DNA of 64,000 nt from Lineus longissimus. Lineage: Eukaryota; Nemertea; Pilidiophora; Heteronemertea; Lineidae. Position 1 is the stretch's first letter. Each line of letters opens with the position of its first letter. The notes below the pieces were generated by a model, which was not told the DNA's origin, did no database searches, and saw nothing but the letters and a program-made list of their open reading frames with translations. Both the position numbers and the translations under genes were made by a program. The DNA lies in the NCBI RefSeq assembly GCF_910592395.1, contig NC_088318.1, positions 3,102,001 to 3,166,000 on the forward strand. The letters are read 5' to 3'. Positions 47,560-59,577 of this stretch are shown piece after piece.

Positions 47560-47930
47560 TCGCGTCCGTTAGAGACTCGAGGGAGAGATCGGCCATCTCA
47601 TAAGGTGGTCACGGCGTATTTAAGACCACTGGTTATCTAACTTTATGCCCGTTCCGCGTAACATCTCGCCAGCGATATAATTGTAATATAAATCAATCAA
47701 ATTGCAGTTTCTTCGCGGGGTAACGGCCGCGAATATGCAAATGTGTTCCTCCGAGACTTCTGCGACTCCGTAAACACTGATTTTTCAGTGTTGCGTAATT
47801 ACTGGCCTGCGCATAGAAACTACCTACATGACGATCATGCCAAGTGAGTTCGTACTGTCTTATAAATTTATGACCTGCGTGGACTTGTGACACTGGCTCA
47901 GGCAGACAATTACTGCGTGGTCATTAGTGG
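47560..47930. promoter_or_regulatory. Candidate enhancer with POU octamer
   Basis: CpG-retaining unique sequence with an octamer ATGCAAAT (47,735-47,742), TAATTAC, TTTATGAC (Hox/Cdx-like), and the dyad AACACTGATTTTTCAGTGTT near 47,773-47,792. No frame or repeat explains the composition. Function is inferred. Confidence 0.35.
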
Positions 47931-49340
47931 AGCAAGAAAACGTTTCATCTTAATTCAAAATGGACTGAGGAGCTGGAAGATTTTATTACTTTTCGTCTCG
48001 GTTTTGTTACTAACTTTTAACTCGTCGGTTGCTTTTTGGTCGAGTTCATGTGATTAGCTAATGCCAAAAGGTTATTATTAGTCAGTTTGAACGAGTTCGA
48101 TGTCTACTGAATTTAAACTGACCAAACTTTAATTCGTTTCAACTTGGTCTGACAGACCAGTGTAAAATGCATAGTTTCTTCTGAAATGTGAGATGGATCT
48201 GGTTACTTTAAGGTGATTTAACTTTGGTAGAAATGAACTTTCATTAGCTTTCTAGCCCAGAGCTTTTAGACCATCAGCGACGAGTTTAAAACTATTTGAA
48301 GTCCACACGTCCCAACAAGATTGAGAATGATGTTCAGCAATCTGATTACATCTTCACTTAAAGGCTCTAAGAAAGGGTGCACCAGACATAAGTAACGTTG
48401 CATACGGCTCGTGACAATGCATTGTGCTGTCACATCTGGAGCGCGTTTCAGACATATCTGTGTCACAAATCCCTTGAGCTTGGCTCATTGACTGCTCTGA
48501 AGTGAGACATCGCCAATCAAGCCAGGCAGCACCATCCTCCAAGGCCTGCTGTATGGGAACCAGGAAAACCTTAGCTAGAAGACAGCTTGCGTTGCCTTTC
48601 AAGAGTGCATTTGAAAAAGAAGTGTGCTGACGTAAGCTCGCTTAGGTTTTGAGTGTCTGTACGACAAGCTCTAGAAGGAGCCTCCTTTCTTAAGAAATGA
48701 CTTGGGGCTAGGATGTGGAAGTTCATTCTTTGCTTATAGTGCAGACACACCCACTGGCAATCCATCACATGGTGTCAACAGTATTAATTGTGTGTAAAAA
48801 AGATGTTTTTTGATGGGTGGACCAGGCATAACGTGGCACTCACTCAAAACACGGATGTATCCCGATGAATGTGTTATATCAATAACACGCGATTCCATCT
48901 AAGGTTGGCTTGGATGTCATGTGCATTTGTACACACTGATCCATAGGAGTTGTTACCAATCTTGACCGAGGTGAAGGATGATGCAAGATTCCAAAGAACA
49001 TAAGGTTTTTTCCGAATCTTCTCTCCGTACTTTTATTAGTGTAGTGATCCATCACACTGTCGGTTTCAAACAATTGGATTAGTTGCTTTTGTCGGTCGAA
49101 AACAAATCCTTGCATTTTTGAAATTTGAAAGTGGGAGCTATTTTCCCTGTTTATTCATCCAGTTGCCAGTGTTTTCTCATAGCAAAGACGACGCAACGTG
49201 TCTTGGTTCGATATAGTGATGCCATCTTAGTTCACGTGAAAGTGGTCAATGGACTCATCTTTCCCGTTACATCACAAATGTACGATCGTCCACAGTGTTT
49301 AGGTCCATTGCTAATCCTGACCCTACAAACAAAATAATGC
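47931..49340. other. No supported gene; overlapping minus-strand frames
   Basis: Minus-strand frames at 48,266-48,768 are adjacent but in different phases and could be a decayed coding sequence. They carry no recognisable motif (no conserved cysteine or catalytic pattern), so no gene is called. Confidence 0.3.
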
Positions 49341-49700
49341 GTCAATTCCGTCTAATTGCCGATTTAGAAAACATTGAAATTTCCCGATTAGCGCTTTCCA
49401 ATTAAGCGGCAGATATTCCATGACGTGCATGTCAAGTCCGTCACTTACCCAATACAGCTCGAATTCGGTTTCCCTCGGAAAAAATATATGCAAATACCGT
49501 GCGTTAATGGTGCAAATGAACGCTGGTTAGCTCTACGTGGAGGCCTGTTGCATCGTAATGAACGTCATACAATGGTCGCCGGCCAGCGAAAAACACGATT
49601 TGTTGACTGCCGATGTTAACTGTTCATTAGCGATGGCTCTGACCTGGGGTGGCAAGTTTTTTATCGCCGAGGTCGTCTTGCTGATTAGAATGGTTGCATC
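49341..49700. promoter_or_regulatory. Candidate enhancer with POU octamer
   Basis: CpG-bearing unique DNA with TAATTGCC, CCAATTAAG, the octamer ATGCAAAT (49,488-49,495), CATGACGTGCATG (near-palindromic) and two CATTAGCG/GATTAGCG-like sites. It resembles the blocks at 21.4, 47.6, 51.2 and 61 kb. Confidence 0.3.
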
Positions 49701-50147
49701 GGATGAGTATTGACGGAGTCTGGCACAAGTACGTCATTACAATCTTGCAGCATGCTTGTTCATTTGCTTGGCGATGGCTTTAGGATTTTCATAAATTAGG
49801 TCAGGAAGTTGGGAATGCTGTTAGCAACAGTCATGGTCGAAAGAAAATGGCCGTCATGATGTGTATTGTCATTATGATATCACAACATGCTTGCTCATTT
49901 GGTTCAGCTTTTAGGTTTGGGTACATTTGGTAGAAAGTGGAGAGAGTAGTTACCTGTAGTCTCGGTCAAAATGAAGGGCATCATTTAGTTCTTCAGAAGC
50001 CAAGCAAAAAGGAGGGACAAGATTCCTCCGAATTTGATCGTGATGATGATGATGATGACGATGATTGACCTCTAAGCATGACACCCTCTCTATCAAGGGC
50101 ACATGATTTGTTCTCAAATTTACAATTTGCACTCTGTACCCTTGACA
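49701..50147. other. No supported gene; short TGA microsatellite
   Basis: A (TGA)n run lies at about 50,040-50,065. Otherwise nothing is recognised. Confidence 0.4.
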
Positions 50148-50201
50148 CCTCCCTATTAGGAACAGCAGATGTCAGTCCCAAGGGTGTCTTCAATAGAGAG
50201 G
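50148..50201 (-). mobile_element. 54-bp hairpin MITE, copy 2 (inverse of 29,768)
   Basis: Read on the minus strand it matches 29,768-29,821 base by base apart from scattered substitutions: CCTCTCTATTGAAGACACCC, then TTGGGACTGACA, then a closing CCTAATAGGGAGG. Length is the same (54 bp) and the terminal arms pair. Confidence 0.65.
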
Positions 50202-51170
50202 TTCTGTCGTATGTACAACCAGTGCTGCTCTCACTAAATTACAATCCATCAACTCATTAAGTGAAATGTCAATTAGAATGACTTAACTCAAAATTCTGAA
50301 TTGAATCCACCACCATCATATTCCGAATTAAATCGATCAATTTAAAATTGATAACAAATTAAGAAAATTGCTTGGCCTGCGAAACAACTGCAAATGAAAC
50401 AAGTCTATGGACTAGACCAATAAATCGATGCAAATATAAAAATCTATATGTGAATCCATCACTTATTTGACATGAAGAAATCTCGGTCCGCATTACCGGT
50501 CTCCCGGGACATCATTTTCCAACAACATTCATCATCTTCTAGTTGCCCTGTCAAGTCGGTGTCTGGTGTACTGACTATTTTACAATGACCCTGGTTGGTA
50601 GAGTCTTGACTGGTCTGAAGTTTGATGTTCTGGCCTTGTCTTGGTCACCAGGAAAGTGAAGCCACGAGGTGATACTGTGGTCGTCCCCCCCCCCCATCAT
50701 CTAAAGCAGTGCCTTCAGTGTCTGTGTAATTGTTATCCTGCCCATCAGCAGCTGTTGTGTAGGAGTGATGTCCATTGGCATTGAGCAATGTTGACATCTG
50801 TTGAGCAGGGCCATAGCCAGAAGGTGATGGTTTGAGGGTCTAGGGTCACCAAAAACATTTTTCATGCAGATTTTGGAGGATTTTCAGACTGGGTACTAAT
50901 GTATTTTGCCCCCCCCCCCATGACAAAAAGCTACTCGGGTGTTTGTTGTGTGTGAGAATTTGGAACTGCACCTCAAAATGTAAGAATCTTTAAATGGTAA
51001 AAACACTGAATTGATGCTCTTTGTGCTGTTATCATCAATTGAACATATTGAAATATATTTTTCTTGATTTTCTTAAACAGCTGAACAGCATTGCATGGTC
51101 GCCTTGAATTTTTCATTCACCTCTTCAATTTCAGCATACTCTGTGCCAAGAAGTCGCTGTCCATGTGATA
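50202..51170. other. No supported gene
   Basis: AT-rich DNA, an octamer ATGCAAAT at 50,428, and poly-C runs near 50,687 and 50,911. No gene is seen. Confidence 0.4.
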
Positions 51171-51830
51171 TCCTTGTAATTAGATCGTGGCATAGCAATC
51201 GCGATCGCTATCCGCCATAGCGTATATTAACGTATATTTATGTATACATTAATAGCATTGATGGAACAGATATCATATGAATTCCGATCGGAATATCGCA
51301 AATTAAGACATGAATTGGAGAAGTGCGCAGATAATTGGCTCTCCGAGTAAGACCCGCATCGGAACACAGGCAATTAATTATGGATACAAACAGAGAATAA
51401 CTCATCAGCTCACTCAATATCGTCATATTATTGGAAAAATTGGGCATTTGAGAAAAAATTTAAGCGAAGATTGCCCGCGCAAACTGATAATTTATATGTA
51501 TGCCTGCGCCGCAATCAACCGCTATTGTCGTGGTGTCATTATGCGGGCGTAACCCAGCGCCGTATTTTCATAACGTGCATTATCCCAGTAATGTAAGTCG
51601 CGGAATCATATCTGCATAACTGCGTTCTAACATTTATATCAATCAACGGCGGTAAGCCTGCAGTTGATGGGTTCAAGATGGCCGCCGCGTTCCTGCGATG
51701 TCTTGAGTCTAATTATTCGGCGGTGAATCTTGTTTGCTTAATATCATGTAAAACGTCATCTCGTCGATTAACCGCTATGAGAGCTGGCTCTCGGTCATCA
51801 TCTGGAGGCTTGGGTGGAAAATAGCGCTAG
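51171..51830. promoter_or_regulatory. CpG-rich candidate enhancer/promoter
   Basis: A long unique block with retained CpG. It contains the 20-bp near-palindrome ATAGCAATCGCGATCGCTAT (51,192-51,211), TTCCGATCGGAA, several TAATTA/ATTAAC cores, and a perfect YY1-type element CAAGATGGCCGCC (51,674-51,686). The YY1-type element often marks the region just downstream of a transcription start. The sequence has no convincing frame. Either an unrecognised promoter or a strong regulatory block is possible. Confidence 0.4.
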
Positions 51831-52299
51831 CACCAGATTTTACCCTCCTTCGCTCTCAGGTGCCGAATTCCATCAACAGCATTGCAAATTTGCAGCCTGC
51901 GAAAGAGGTTTATTGCAGAGGTTGGTTGTTCCACAGGTCATGTGAAGTAGATGGCCATGAAAAAGAAAATCTAAATGAAATGTGCCAAAGTAGCAATTTG
52001 ATAAAAACTGACATTGCTGCAGGGGCTGAGAATGCCAATTGCATAGAGAAATGAACAAGCTTTGTGAGCCAACAAGTTATAATGTATTCATTCCTTTAAA
52101 AGTCGCCAACTGCTCACTGATGCTGATGGCCTTCTCAATGAGTCATTGCCCATGAATAACAGGTGAGCATCCTCATTAGAATGCTTATTGGAGTATCTCA
52201 GATTAATGACTCTCCCCATTGGGGTTGATACCGATGACCTGTGTGACCAGGGAGGATTGTTATGTCTTTAAAGAAAACTGTCCAGAAAAATAGAGCATC
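51831..52299. other. No supported gene
   Basis: Small opposing frames at 51,860-52,058. No other feature is seen. Confidence 0.4.
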
Positions 52300-52592
52300 G
52301 TATACCTTCAACTTCCCTGACCCTCAGTTTGTCTTCTGCAACTTCCCCTCACCCTTGAGCTTGTCTCCTGCAACTTCCCCCACCCCTCGACCTGTCTACT
52401 GCAACTTCCCTCAGCTTTTCTCCTGCGACTTCTCCCAACCCTCAGCTTGTTTCCTGCAATCTCCCTTACCCCTCAGCTTATCCCTGACAACTTCCCCTCA
52501 CCTTTTAGCTTGTCACCTGCAACTTCCCCTCATCCTTCAGCATGTCTCCTGCAACTTCCCTCACACTTAAGCTCTCCTGCAACTTCCCTAGC
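52300..52592. repeat. Degenerate ~31-bp minisatellite
   Basis: About nine imperfect units of the form CAGCTTGTCTCCTGCAACTT plus CCCCTCACCC run through the block, with small insertions and losses. It yields serine/proline-rich frames that are artefacts. Confidence 0.85.
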
Positions 52593-53440
52593 TGCCAGTT
52601 GCCAAAATGCCCCCCTGCCACCAGACCACTTCATTTGGGATTATGACCTCTATTCTCAGTGTCAGTTGTGCCATGACATGCATGAGTGGCTGCTGCTGCA
52701 TGACCGCCCTCCATCTCCTTGCTTATCTTGCCACGAAGGCTATCGATCGCCCAAAAGACCTGTTTACCATACCAAAATGGGCAAAATAAATAATCATGGA
52801 AAGGCAGAGCGGCCACAATAAGCCAATTACACACAAGAAATTTCTCCATATCGCATTTCTCATTTAACTAGCGCTGGCCATTTGGACAATCACTCTCATC
52901 AAGACAATGAATGGAAATAGCAATCAAAGTGTTGGTGAGTTCGTTATCTTAGCGCTGATCAGCTCGGATGATCAGCGACGAATATGATGCGCTAATATAA
53001 GATTCAGTCTTGTCAGGTGCAATTGTGATTCGTCCATTTCTTCCTGAGTTATCATGAATCATCGTGCGTTACGTCCTCTTGTGCCTGATTCATGACAATA
53101 ATCTCTTTGATATTTGTAAAATTACTTGGATTTCAACAATGTCTCTGACATTTCTTTCAAAGTTGTTGGTTTTTAAAAAGCACTGTCATCATCTATTGTT
53201 GTGTGTCTTTTGGTTGCCTTACTCTTTCTCAATAAATGGCCATCCTTGGGTTGTGAGGTATGTGCTTTATTACTATCCACGTGAAGCAATGATCTTGTCA
53301 CTAATTTAAGAAAAGCTTTGGTTTCATCAACAATGTTTGTGTCATTCCTTTCAAACTTGATTTTAAAAAGCAAAATGTCTTTAAGATGCATTAAATTTCT
53401 TTGAACAAGTGGTCATTTCTCAGTCAAAGAGTAAGGTAAG
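52593..53440. other. No supported gene
   Basis: A + strand frame across 52,600-52,821 contains CQLC...CLSC but is the continuation of the minisatellite frame. No gene is called. Confidence 0.3.
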
Positions 53441-53640
53441 GTGTTACAATTAGGGCTAGGATTGAGGTAAGGCCTAAATGCATTTCTTTTCCTTTCTAAA
53501 CCCTAACCCCTATCCCTAGCTGACCCAACCCTAATCCTAATCCTTGTTAAACCCTTAGGCCTACCCTAGCCTTTGCCCCCCCCCCCCCCCGCTCCGCCCA
53601 ACCCCCTACCCCGCCCCTCGAGCACATCCCGCATGCCAAC
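53441..53640. repeat. Degenerate CCCTAA-like and C-rich tract
   Basis: Scattered CCCTAACCCCTA and CCCTAATCCTAATCC copies (about 53,500-53,545) are followed by 15 C at 53,576-53,590 and C-rich DNA. It resembles a decayed interstitial telomere-type repeat, but the units are irregular. Confidence 0.5.
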
Positions 53641-55626
53641 CCACGCACGGCCCTCATCACGCATTCCTGTCCAATCCCAGTATCCATTATACAATCCATC
53701 GATAGATCGCGCTGAGCCATCGACCGATGCTTGCACAAACGACAGATCCATAGATGGCGCTGCGCGATCAACCGACAGCGCAAATCAGTCGATGGCGCCT
53801 AACAATTGTACCGAGGCTATAAGTGTACCTCCTTACCTTATACATTATGGCCTTGTTACTGACCATGAGAAGCAATAATGCTTGTGTCACGTTTGTTTCT
53901 TCTTGTTCAAGATGGATGGAACTATTTAAAGGATTACCTGATCAGTATTTTGCAAGTGTCTCATCAAGCACTTGGCTTTGGCCACTGATGCTCAGCCACC
54001 TTGAACAAACAACACATTTCAAAGAACATGAAAATCTCGACCTCGACCAATGGTTTTGAACAGTTCAAGGCGTTGAACGGAGATTCTGAACGCAACTTCT
54101 TGAGGACGATGCCATGAGCCAAGGTCCTTTGGGTCAGATGCCCGACTGCCCTTGCCAGTAGGGCAGAAATATTTGTACAGTCGATGTAATGGAATTTTGG
54201 TTTTTTTCACTTAGGGCCTGCTCTCTTGTCCGAGTCCCCAATTACAACAAGAAAGCCGCATGTTAGCAAATTCATTCTTTGTGATAGTGAAAAAAAGCTG
54301 AAAGATATTGAGATTTGCTAATGAGCTTTATGCGCCTTGGCTTATAATGTCACTGCCAAGTCAAAAATTTCTGGCTGTGTTCCCTAACTTATTGTTGGCT
54401 GTTGACGAATAACATGAATTGTCTAACCTCACCAGTAATGGATACGACTTGGGCCTGACATTTTCAATACGATAGAATGGTGAAACATATAAAAATATAG
54501 AATTGGAATCTATCTGTTAATGTGGCGTAATTAACAACTTAATGACAAAGAACGCCGGGAAAAATGACATGCATTTCTATGGCATAGTGGGGTAATTTCT
54601 ACTTTTGAAGGAACACGAAGCCAAATGGATTTTTTCCCTCCCGTTCCATAAAAGTTGTCTTCTCTGCCTCTGAGGGGTAGGAATGGTTGTATGGCGGTCG
54701 AGTGAAGAAAAATAACGCCTATTGTGAGTTACGGGGGAATTTGTTAGAAATGTCGATCGTACCAGACGAGTTTGCTTCAATCAGCTGAACATCCCATTCC
54801 TTTCATTATTGTCTTTGTTTCCACTTCTCGGACAAAAGACGAACATTAGGTAACATTTTCGCTCAGCTTTTCCATTAAATATAGGCCTACAAACGGAGTT
54901 ACTGGTAGGGTGTTTTAAAAAAATTTCTCTCTGTTTTCACCCTTTGTTATATTTGTTCATACATAGGTTGATTTACCGGTATTGTACTACCTTACATTTC
55001 CAGAAATTATTCCGGTTCAGAACAATAGGGCTCTGACAATTATCTTCAGTCACGTCCATTAGCTCAGGTCCAAAGTTAGTTAAAAAGAAAATCTTTTGCA
55101 AAAAAATGTGTACTTCTTGGTTAAGAGTTGAATGACATCTGTCATGGACATTTAAAAAATAAAGAAATCTTCTAAAAAACAGTCAGGAAAGAGCTCTGAT
55201 ATGTAATGCTGTCTTAAGAATAGGAAGAATTGTAATTGTGTATGTGTATCCTTTTTATATGTCATCCAGAAATAAAAATAAGCTTTTAAGATTTACTTAA
55301 TTATTTATTTCTTGAATCATCAACATGTCACCATGATGACAGTCAACGTAAACTCGCCATCTAAATTGTGAGATTCCAATTAAATAAGGTTGTGAAAACA
55401 TCTGCTTGGATGAAATCGGCAGTCCTTTCCAATCATCGCAATCAATTGATCGATTATTCTTAGCCAAGGCATAAGTAATTTGCAAACCTGTTCAAGATTT
55501 GCTTAATACCGTACAGCGAGAGAAATTAATCAACTGATGAAGCATGTCCTATGGCTGTGGGGCAAGATAACTCATGGCTAGTCAAGCGTGGATTTATGGC
55601 AGGAAATATTAATTAGGCTTGGACTC
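53641..55626. other. No supported gene
   Basis: 53,690-53,790 has GATCGATAGATCG-type dyads and CpG. Otherwise mixed DNA with unrecognised short frames (for example 53,823-54,059). Confidence 0.35.
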
Positions 55627-56340
55627 TTTTGGTGATAGATGGGTGGGATGGGGTGAAGATGCCACAGGCTGGGTGAGATGCAGTGGGGTGGGTGAATGAT
55701 AACCCCCCTCCCGAACAGTTTTGGTGACGAGTGGGGATGGGGTGAAGATGCCCCAGGCTGGGTGGGATGCAGTGGGGTGGGTGAATGATAAACTCACCCC
55801 CAACAGCAGGGGCAGTAGCATGGGTGAATGATAACCCCCAACCCAAAGAGTTTTGGTGACACATGGGTGGGGATGGGGTGAAGATGCCCCAGGCTGGGTC
55901 AGGTGCAGTGGGGTGGGTGAATGATAAACTCACCCCCAACAGCAGGGGCAGTGGGATGGGTGAATGATAACCCCCAACCCAAAGAGTTTTGGTGACACAT
56001 GGGTGGGGATGGGGTGAAGATGCCCCAGGCTGGGTCAGGTGCAGTGGGGTGGGTGAATGATAACCCCCCTCCCGAACAGTTTGGTGACAGATGGGTGGGG
56101 ATGGGCTGAAGATGCCCCAGGCTGAGTGAGATGCAGTGGGGTGGGTGAATGATAAACCCACCCCCAACAGCAGGGGCAGTGGGATGGGTGAATGATAACC
56201 CCCAACCCAAACAGTTTTGGTGACAGATGGGTGGGGTGGGGTGAAGATGCCCCAGGCTGGGTCAGGTGCAGTGGGGTGGGTGAATAATAACCCCCCCCCC
56301 CCCCCCAATAGTTTTGGTGATAGATGGGTGAGGAAAGATG
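55627..56340. repeat. G-rich minisatellite with two unit lengths
   Basis: Each unit runs from GATGGGGTGAAGATGCC through GGTGGGTGAATGATAA to TTTTGGTGAC. Units are short (about 95 bp) or long (about 135 bp); the long form has an extra ACTCACCCCCAACAGCAGGG segment and a second GGGTGAATGATAA. The order is short, long, long, short, long, short, then a partial unit. A 16-C tract at 56,291-56,306 is near the end. Frames such as the 262-codon minus-strand one are artefacts of the array. Confidence 0.95.
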
Positions 56341-59300
56341 CCAAATGCTGGGTGGGGCAGAAGCAGATAATAAATAATCTGACAATAAAAAATGTGCCCA
56401 ATTTATATGGTAAAAATATATCTCTATATCACAAATATTCTTACAATTGTTGTGCAGAACTTTCCAGAGATTCCTCATAATTTATGGTCAATTTGCCAAG
56501 GAACTGATATCAGTAACAACAATAGGGTTACTTTCCTTGATGACGTCAGGTAATCAACTTGGGAACACTAAACGTCAGTTTTCTCCATTTGTATTAATTA
56601 GCGCTGCAAACACGCGTAACTCGAGGTGAAAATCTTGTAATGTCGCACCGTCATACTACACCGATTAATTTCTAAGACACTGAACATGACTTCCTCATGA
56701 AACTTGTCATTTTCATGCATCAGATTTTGAGCTAGTTGTGCAAATTTCCAATGTTTTTGACTCGGTATGTGGGTAGGATAGCGAATTATGTGCAATGTAG
56801 GTGTCGTTTTCTCCCCCAAAAAACCATCCTACTCCGATAGATAGCTAAATACCCATGGTCTTTACCTGAGTCACATTGCATGCACTTTTTTGGCGCATTC
56901 TGTACACCTTTTTTCGAATATTGTTCGAAAGACTTCCCTGAGAGTCATTTCTTAGGTTTGCTGTCACATTGATATTCTGTACTGAGGTTGTGTTTTTGGG
57001 TGGGGGGACTCATGGTGGTGGCAAATGTGGATTTTGAATGACTTTTCAGCATGTCTGTTTGAAACTGATGAATGAATAGTCAAATATATAAATATGTTTA
57101 TTCGTACTGAGGAAATCTAGTACAATTTGAAACAGTAAGCAAGTTAATAAAATACAGAAAAGAACATGACAAGGTTTCAATAATTCTCTAGGGTGAGGGA
57201 TTAGAATCAGGTGGACTCACATAATATGCGACGCTGGCTCTGTAAAAAGAGTCAATTCAAGAGCCAAGAGGTCAACTCAAATATGTCCTAATATTGGGGT
57301 TTACAATGATACAATCTGTATACATCAATAACACCAGAATAAACACAATTACACCAGATCGCCTTTCGTGATATCAAAACTAGTGATTATACGCATTGAG
57401 TTGCAACACCTACAAAACGATAAATTCGGAAAATTTTGCATTGATCTTTTATCCCTGGTACAACGAGTGACACCAGTATTGAATTACCTTTGTTGAATAC
57501 AGTCAGCATGGGCCATTTGACTCGGGCTTAAAATAAAACTAAGCCTACACCTTGGATAATGCCTTGTAAATGTACTCTGGATGTGTTGGTGTAAAAACAG
57601 TCGAATCGAAGTAGAGATTAGACGTTTTACCTACAGACAAGCGATTTGTTCATCTTTCAACAGAGCGATAATTATCACAGCTTGCATCAATAAAAATCGC
57701 TTCTTTGAGGGTGCTTTAAAGCGCTTGTGAACACCATCAAATTGGCTCAGATTCATACATGTGTGTCTAACATTACGGGGGTACAGAACTTCAAACCATC
57801 GTAGCATAAAACACAAAACAACGCCTTAAAAAACCTTTTTGAAAGTGATATAATCAACATGGATGCAGCGTGTTAAATATTCGACATCAATAAATTCATA
57901 ACTGATACGGTTGCAAGCAGCGCGCTGACATCAGAGGTGTAGAGTCACGTTAATAATGGGTATTTTACGGAAGGTGTGGTTGAACAGTATGACTCAGGGC
58001 TAGGGAGCGCTAACCCATTCATTACGAGATAACTTGGCCGCTAATTGCAGGCATGATCAATAATTTCTATGATTTTTGTCCCTTGTATCATTTCAACTTT
58101 AAAGTCTTCATGTACAGTGCATGGGGTCTCAATTAAGCGGTGCGAAAATGAGTGTTTGTTGTTGCTAGGACCTGCAATGTGTGAAAAAAGATCTCTTGTC
58201 TGCAGGTAAAACCAGTAGTCGCTTGATATTGATTGCAAGTCAAAGCGTTTACCAATTTCATGTCACATGCTCTGCAATGAGCCGTTTTTGTCACATTCGA
58301 TTGGTTACCAGTGGGACATGAAAACATAAACATATGTATAGGATCACAACTTTCTAACTTGTTGTCACATAATCCCCACTTCTCAATGGCTGACCTCAGC
58401 TAGGCCTTGCTGTTGGAATGTGTGCTTCCGCCTGGTGTTAATTTGGTGAAGTAGCATCATCGCTTCAGTAAGAAAGTCTGTTCTGGATCTGGATCAATAT
58501 GAGAAATGATCAGTACATCGCCGTAGGGCCTATGCAGCGGACTTAATTCCCTGACAATGTCTATGTTGGTGCCAATCTAGCGATTCAAGGACAGGGCAGA
58601 AATAAACTGTTCGCTCAACTAAAGTCTCAAAGTTTAATTGGATGTCCAACTCTAAAGAAGTCGCAAATTTTGAAATGTTCGGAGTTACATGTTATCATAA
58701 AATAAACTTTTCCAATGTAAAAGTTGTAAATCCTTGATTCAGTTTCTTCCAAGTTGGAAATATCTACAACTAATCTCTGACATCCAAATTGATGCTCATT
58801 ATAACTGAACAAAAATGTCTCAATTCTAAAAACACGGCTCATAATAGGTGGAACTAAAGAGAATTTAAATAAGATATAAATGCGAAAGCCAATTAGTGAC
58901 AATCTCTACCTAATTTCATTCACCTTTGATCTCCGTGAAAACAACGGGGCTGCCATCTTCAAAAATTTATCTCAAACCCATTAAAGATTTTACTTGGAGT
59001 AAAAGTGAAAAACTTTGTTCATTATTCAGGCTTAAATGATAGTTAAGACTAAGATGTAAAATCTTGTCTTAGAATTGAAGTGGAAAGTGATAATAGGTAT
59101 AATGTTTGAGTAAGGTCCCGATGGGGATTTTAGATTCTGTTTAATAAAGCAATAACGGATAGGGTCATTTTTCTCTTAAGTTCAGAAAATACAGGTGAGT
59201 TGTGTATGAAACTGGAATGCTACGAGAGTTTATTGGTTCCTTCTGGGTACCTTTGGGGGAATATGGGACGGCGGGAAAGTTTTAAAAACAGCAGAATTTT

Positions 59301-59509
59301 CGGGATCAAAACCCATATTTCAGCAAGATTCAGGAAATTTCAAGAAGGGGAAGAATTGTGTCTGGATTTGTCAAAATTGAATAAGATGTACAGCCCAAGT
59401 CATAGTTGTCATCCCTAAGTTCGTTTCAATGACACGCACCCAGTGCATAGGTCGCGCGTAACTGGCCCGAAGGTCACGTGTAAAATACACGAAACATAGA
59501 GAGATAAGC
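56341..59509. other. No supported gene
   Basis: AT-rich DNA with opposing short frames and no domains. No repeat or RNA gene was recognised. Confidence 0.4.
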
Positions 59510-59577
59510 GTGTCACTATTGCGTCATTGACGTGTCACTGGTGCGTCATTGACGCGCAACTTGTGCGTACGTTGGAC
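59510..59577. repeat. 22-bp tandem repeat with TGCGTCATTGACG core
   Basis: Two exact-length units, 59,510-59,531 and 59,532-59,553, differ by only two bases (GTGTCACTNNTGCGTCATTG plus AC); a third diverged unit runs 59,554-59,577. The motif TGCGTCATTGACGTGTCA resembles ATF/CREB or bZIP sites. Related TGACACGC and GGTCACGTG sequences lie just upstream (59,430-59,480). Confidence 0.7.

Noticed and set aside
48266-48768. Adjacent minus-strand frames that might be a decayed gene
   Set aside because: Different phases, no recognisable motif and no splice framing.
52607-52821. CxxC...CxxC pattern suggesting a zinc-binding domain
   Set aside because: Single occurrence in the continuation of a minisatellite frame, with no known spacing or flanking fold residues.
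53500-53545. True interstitial telomere (CCCTAA)n
   Set aside because: Units are irregular and few; listed only as a degenerate tract.
55613-56401. 262-codon minus-strand proline/histidine-rich frame
   Set aside because: Translation of a G-rich minisatellite; no domain.
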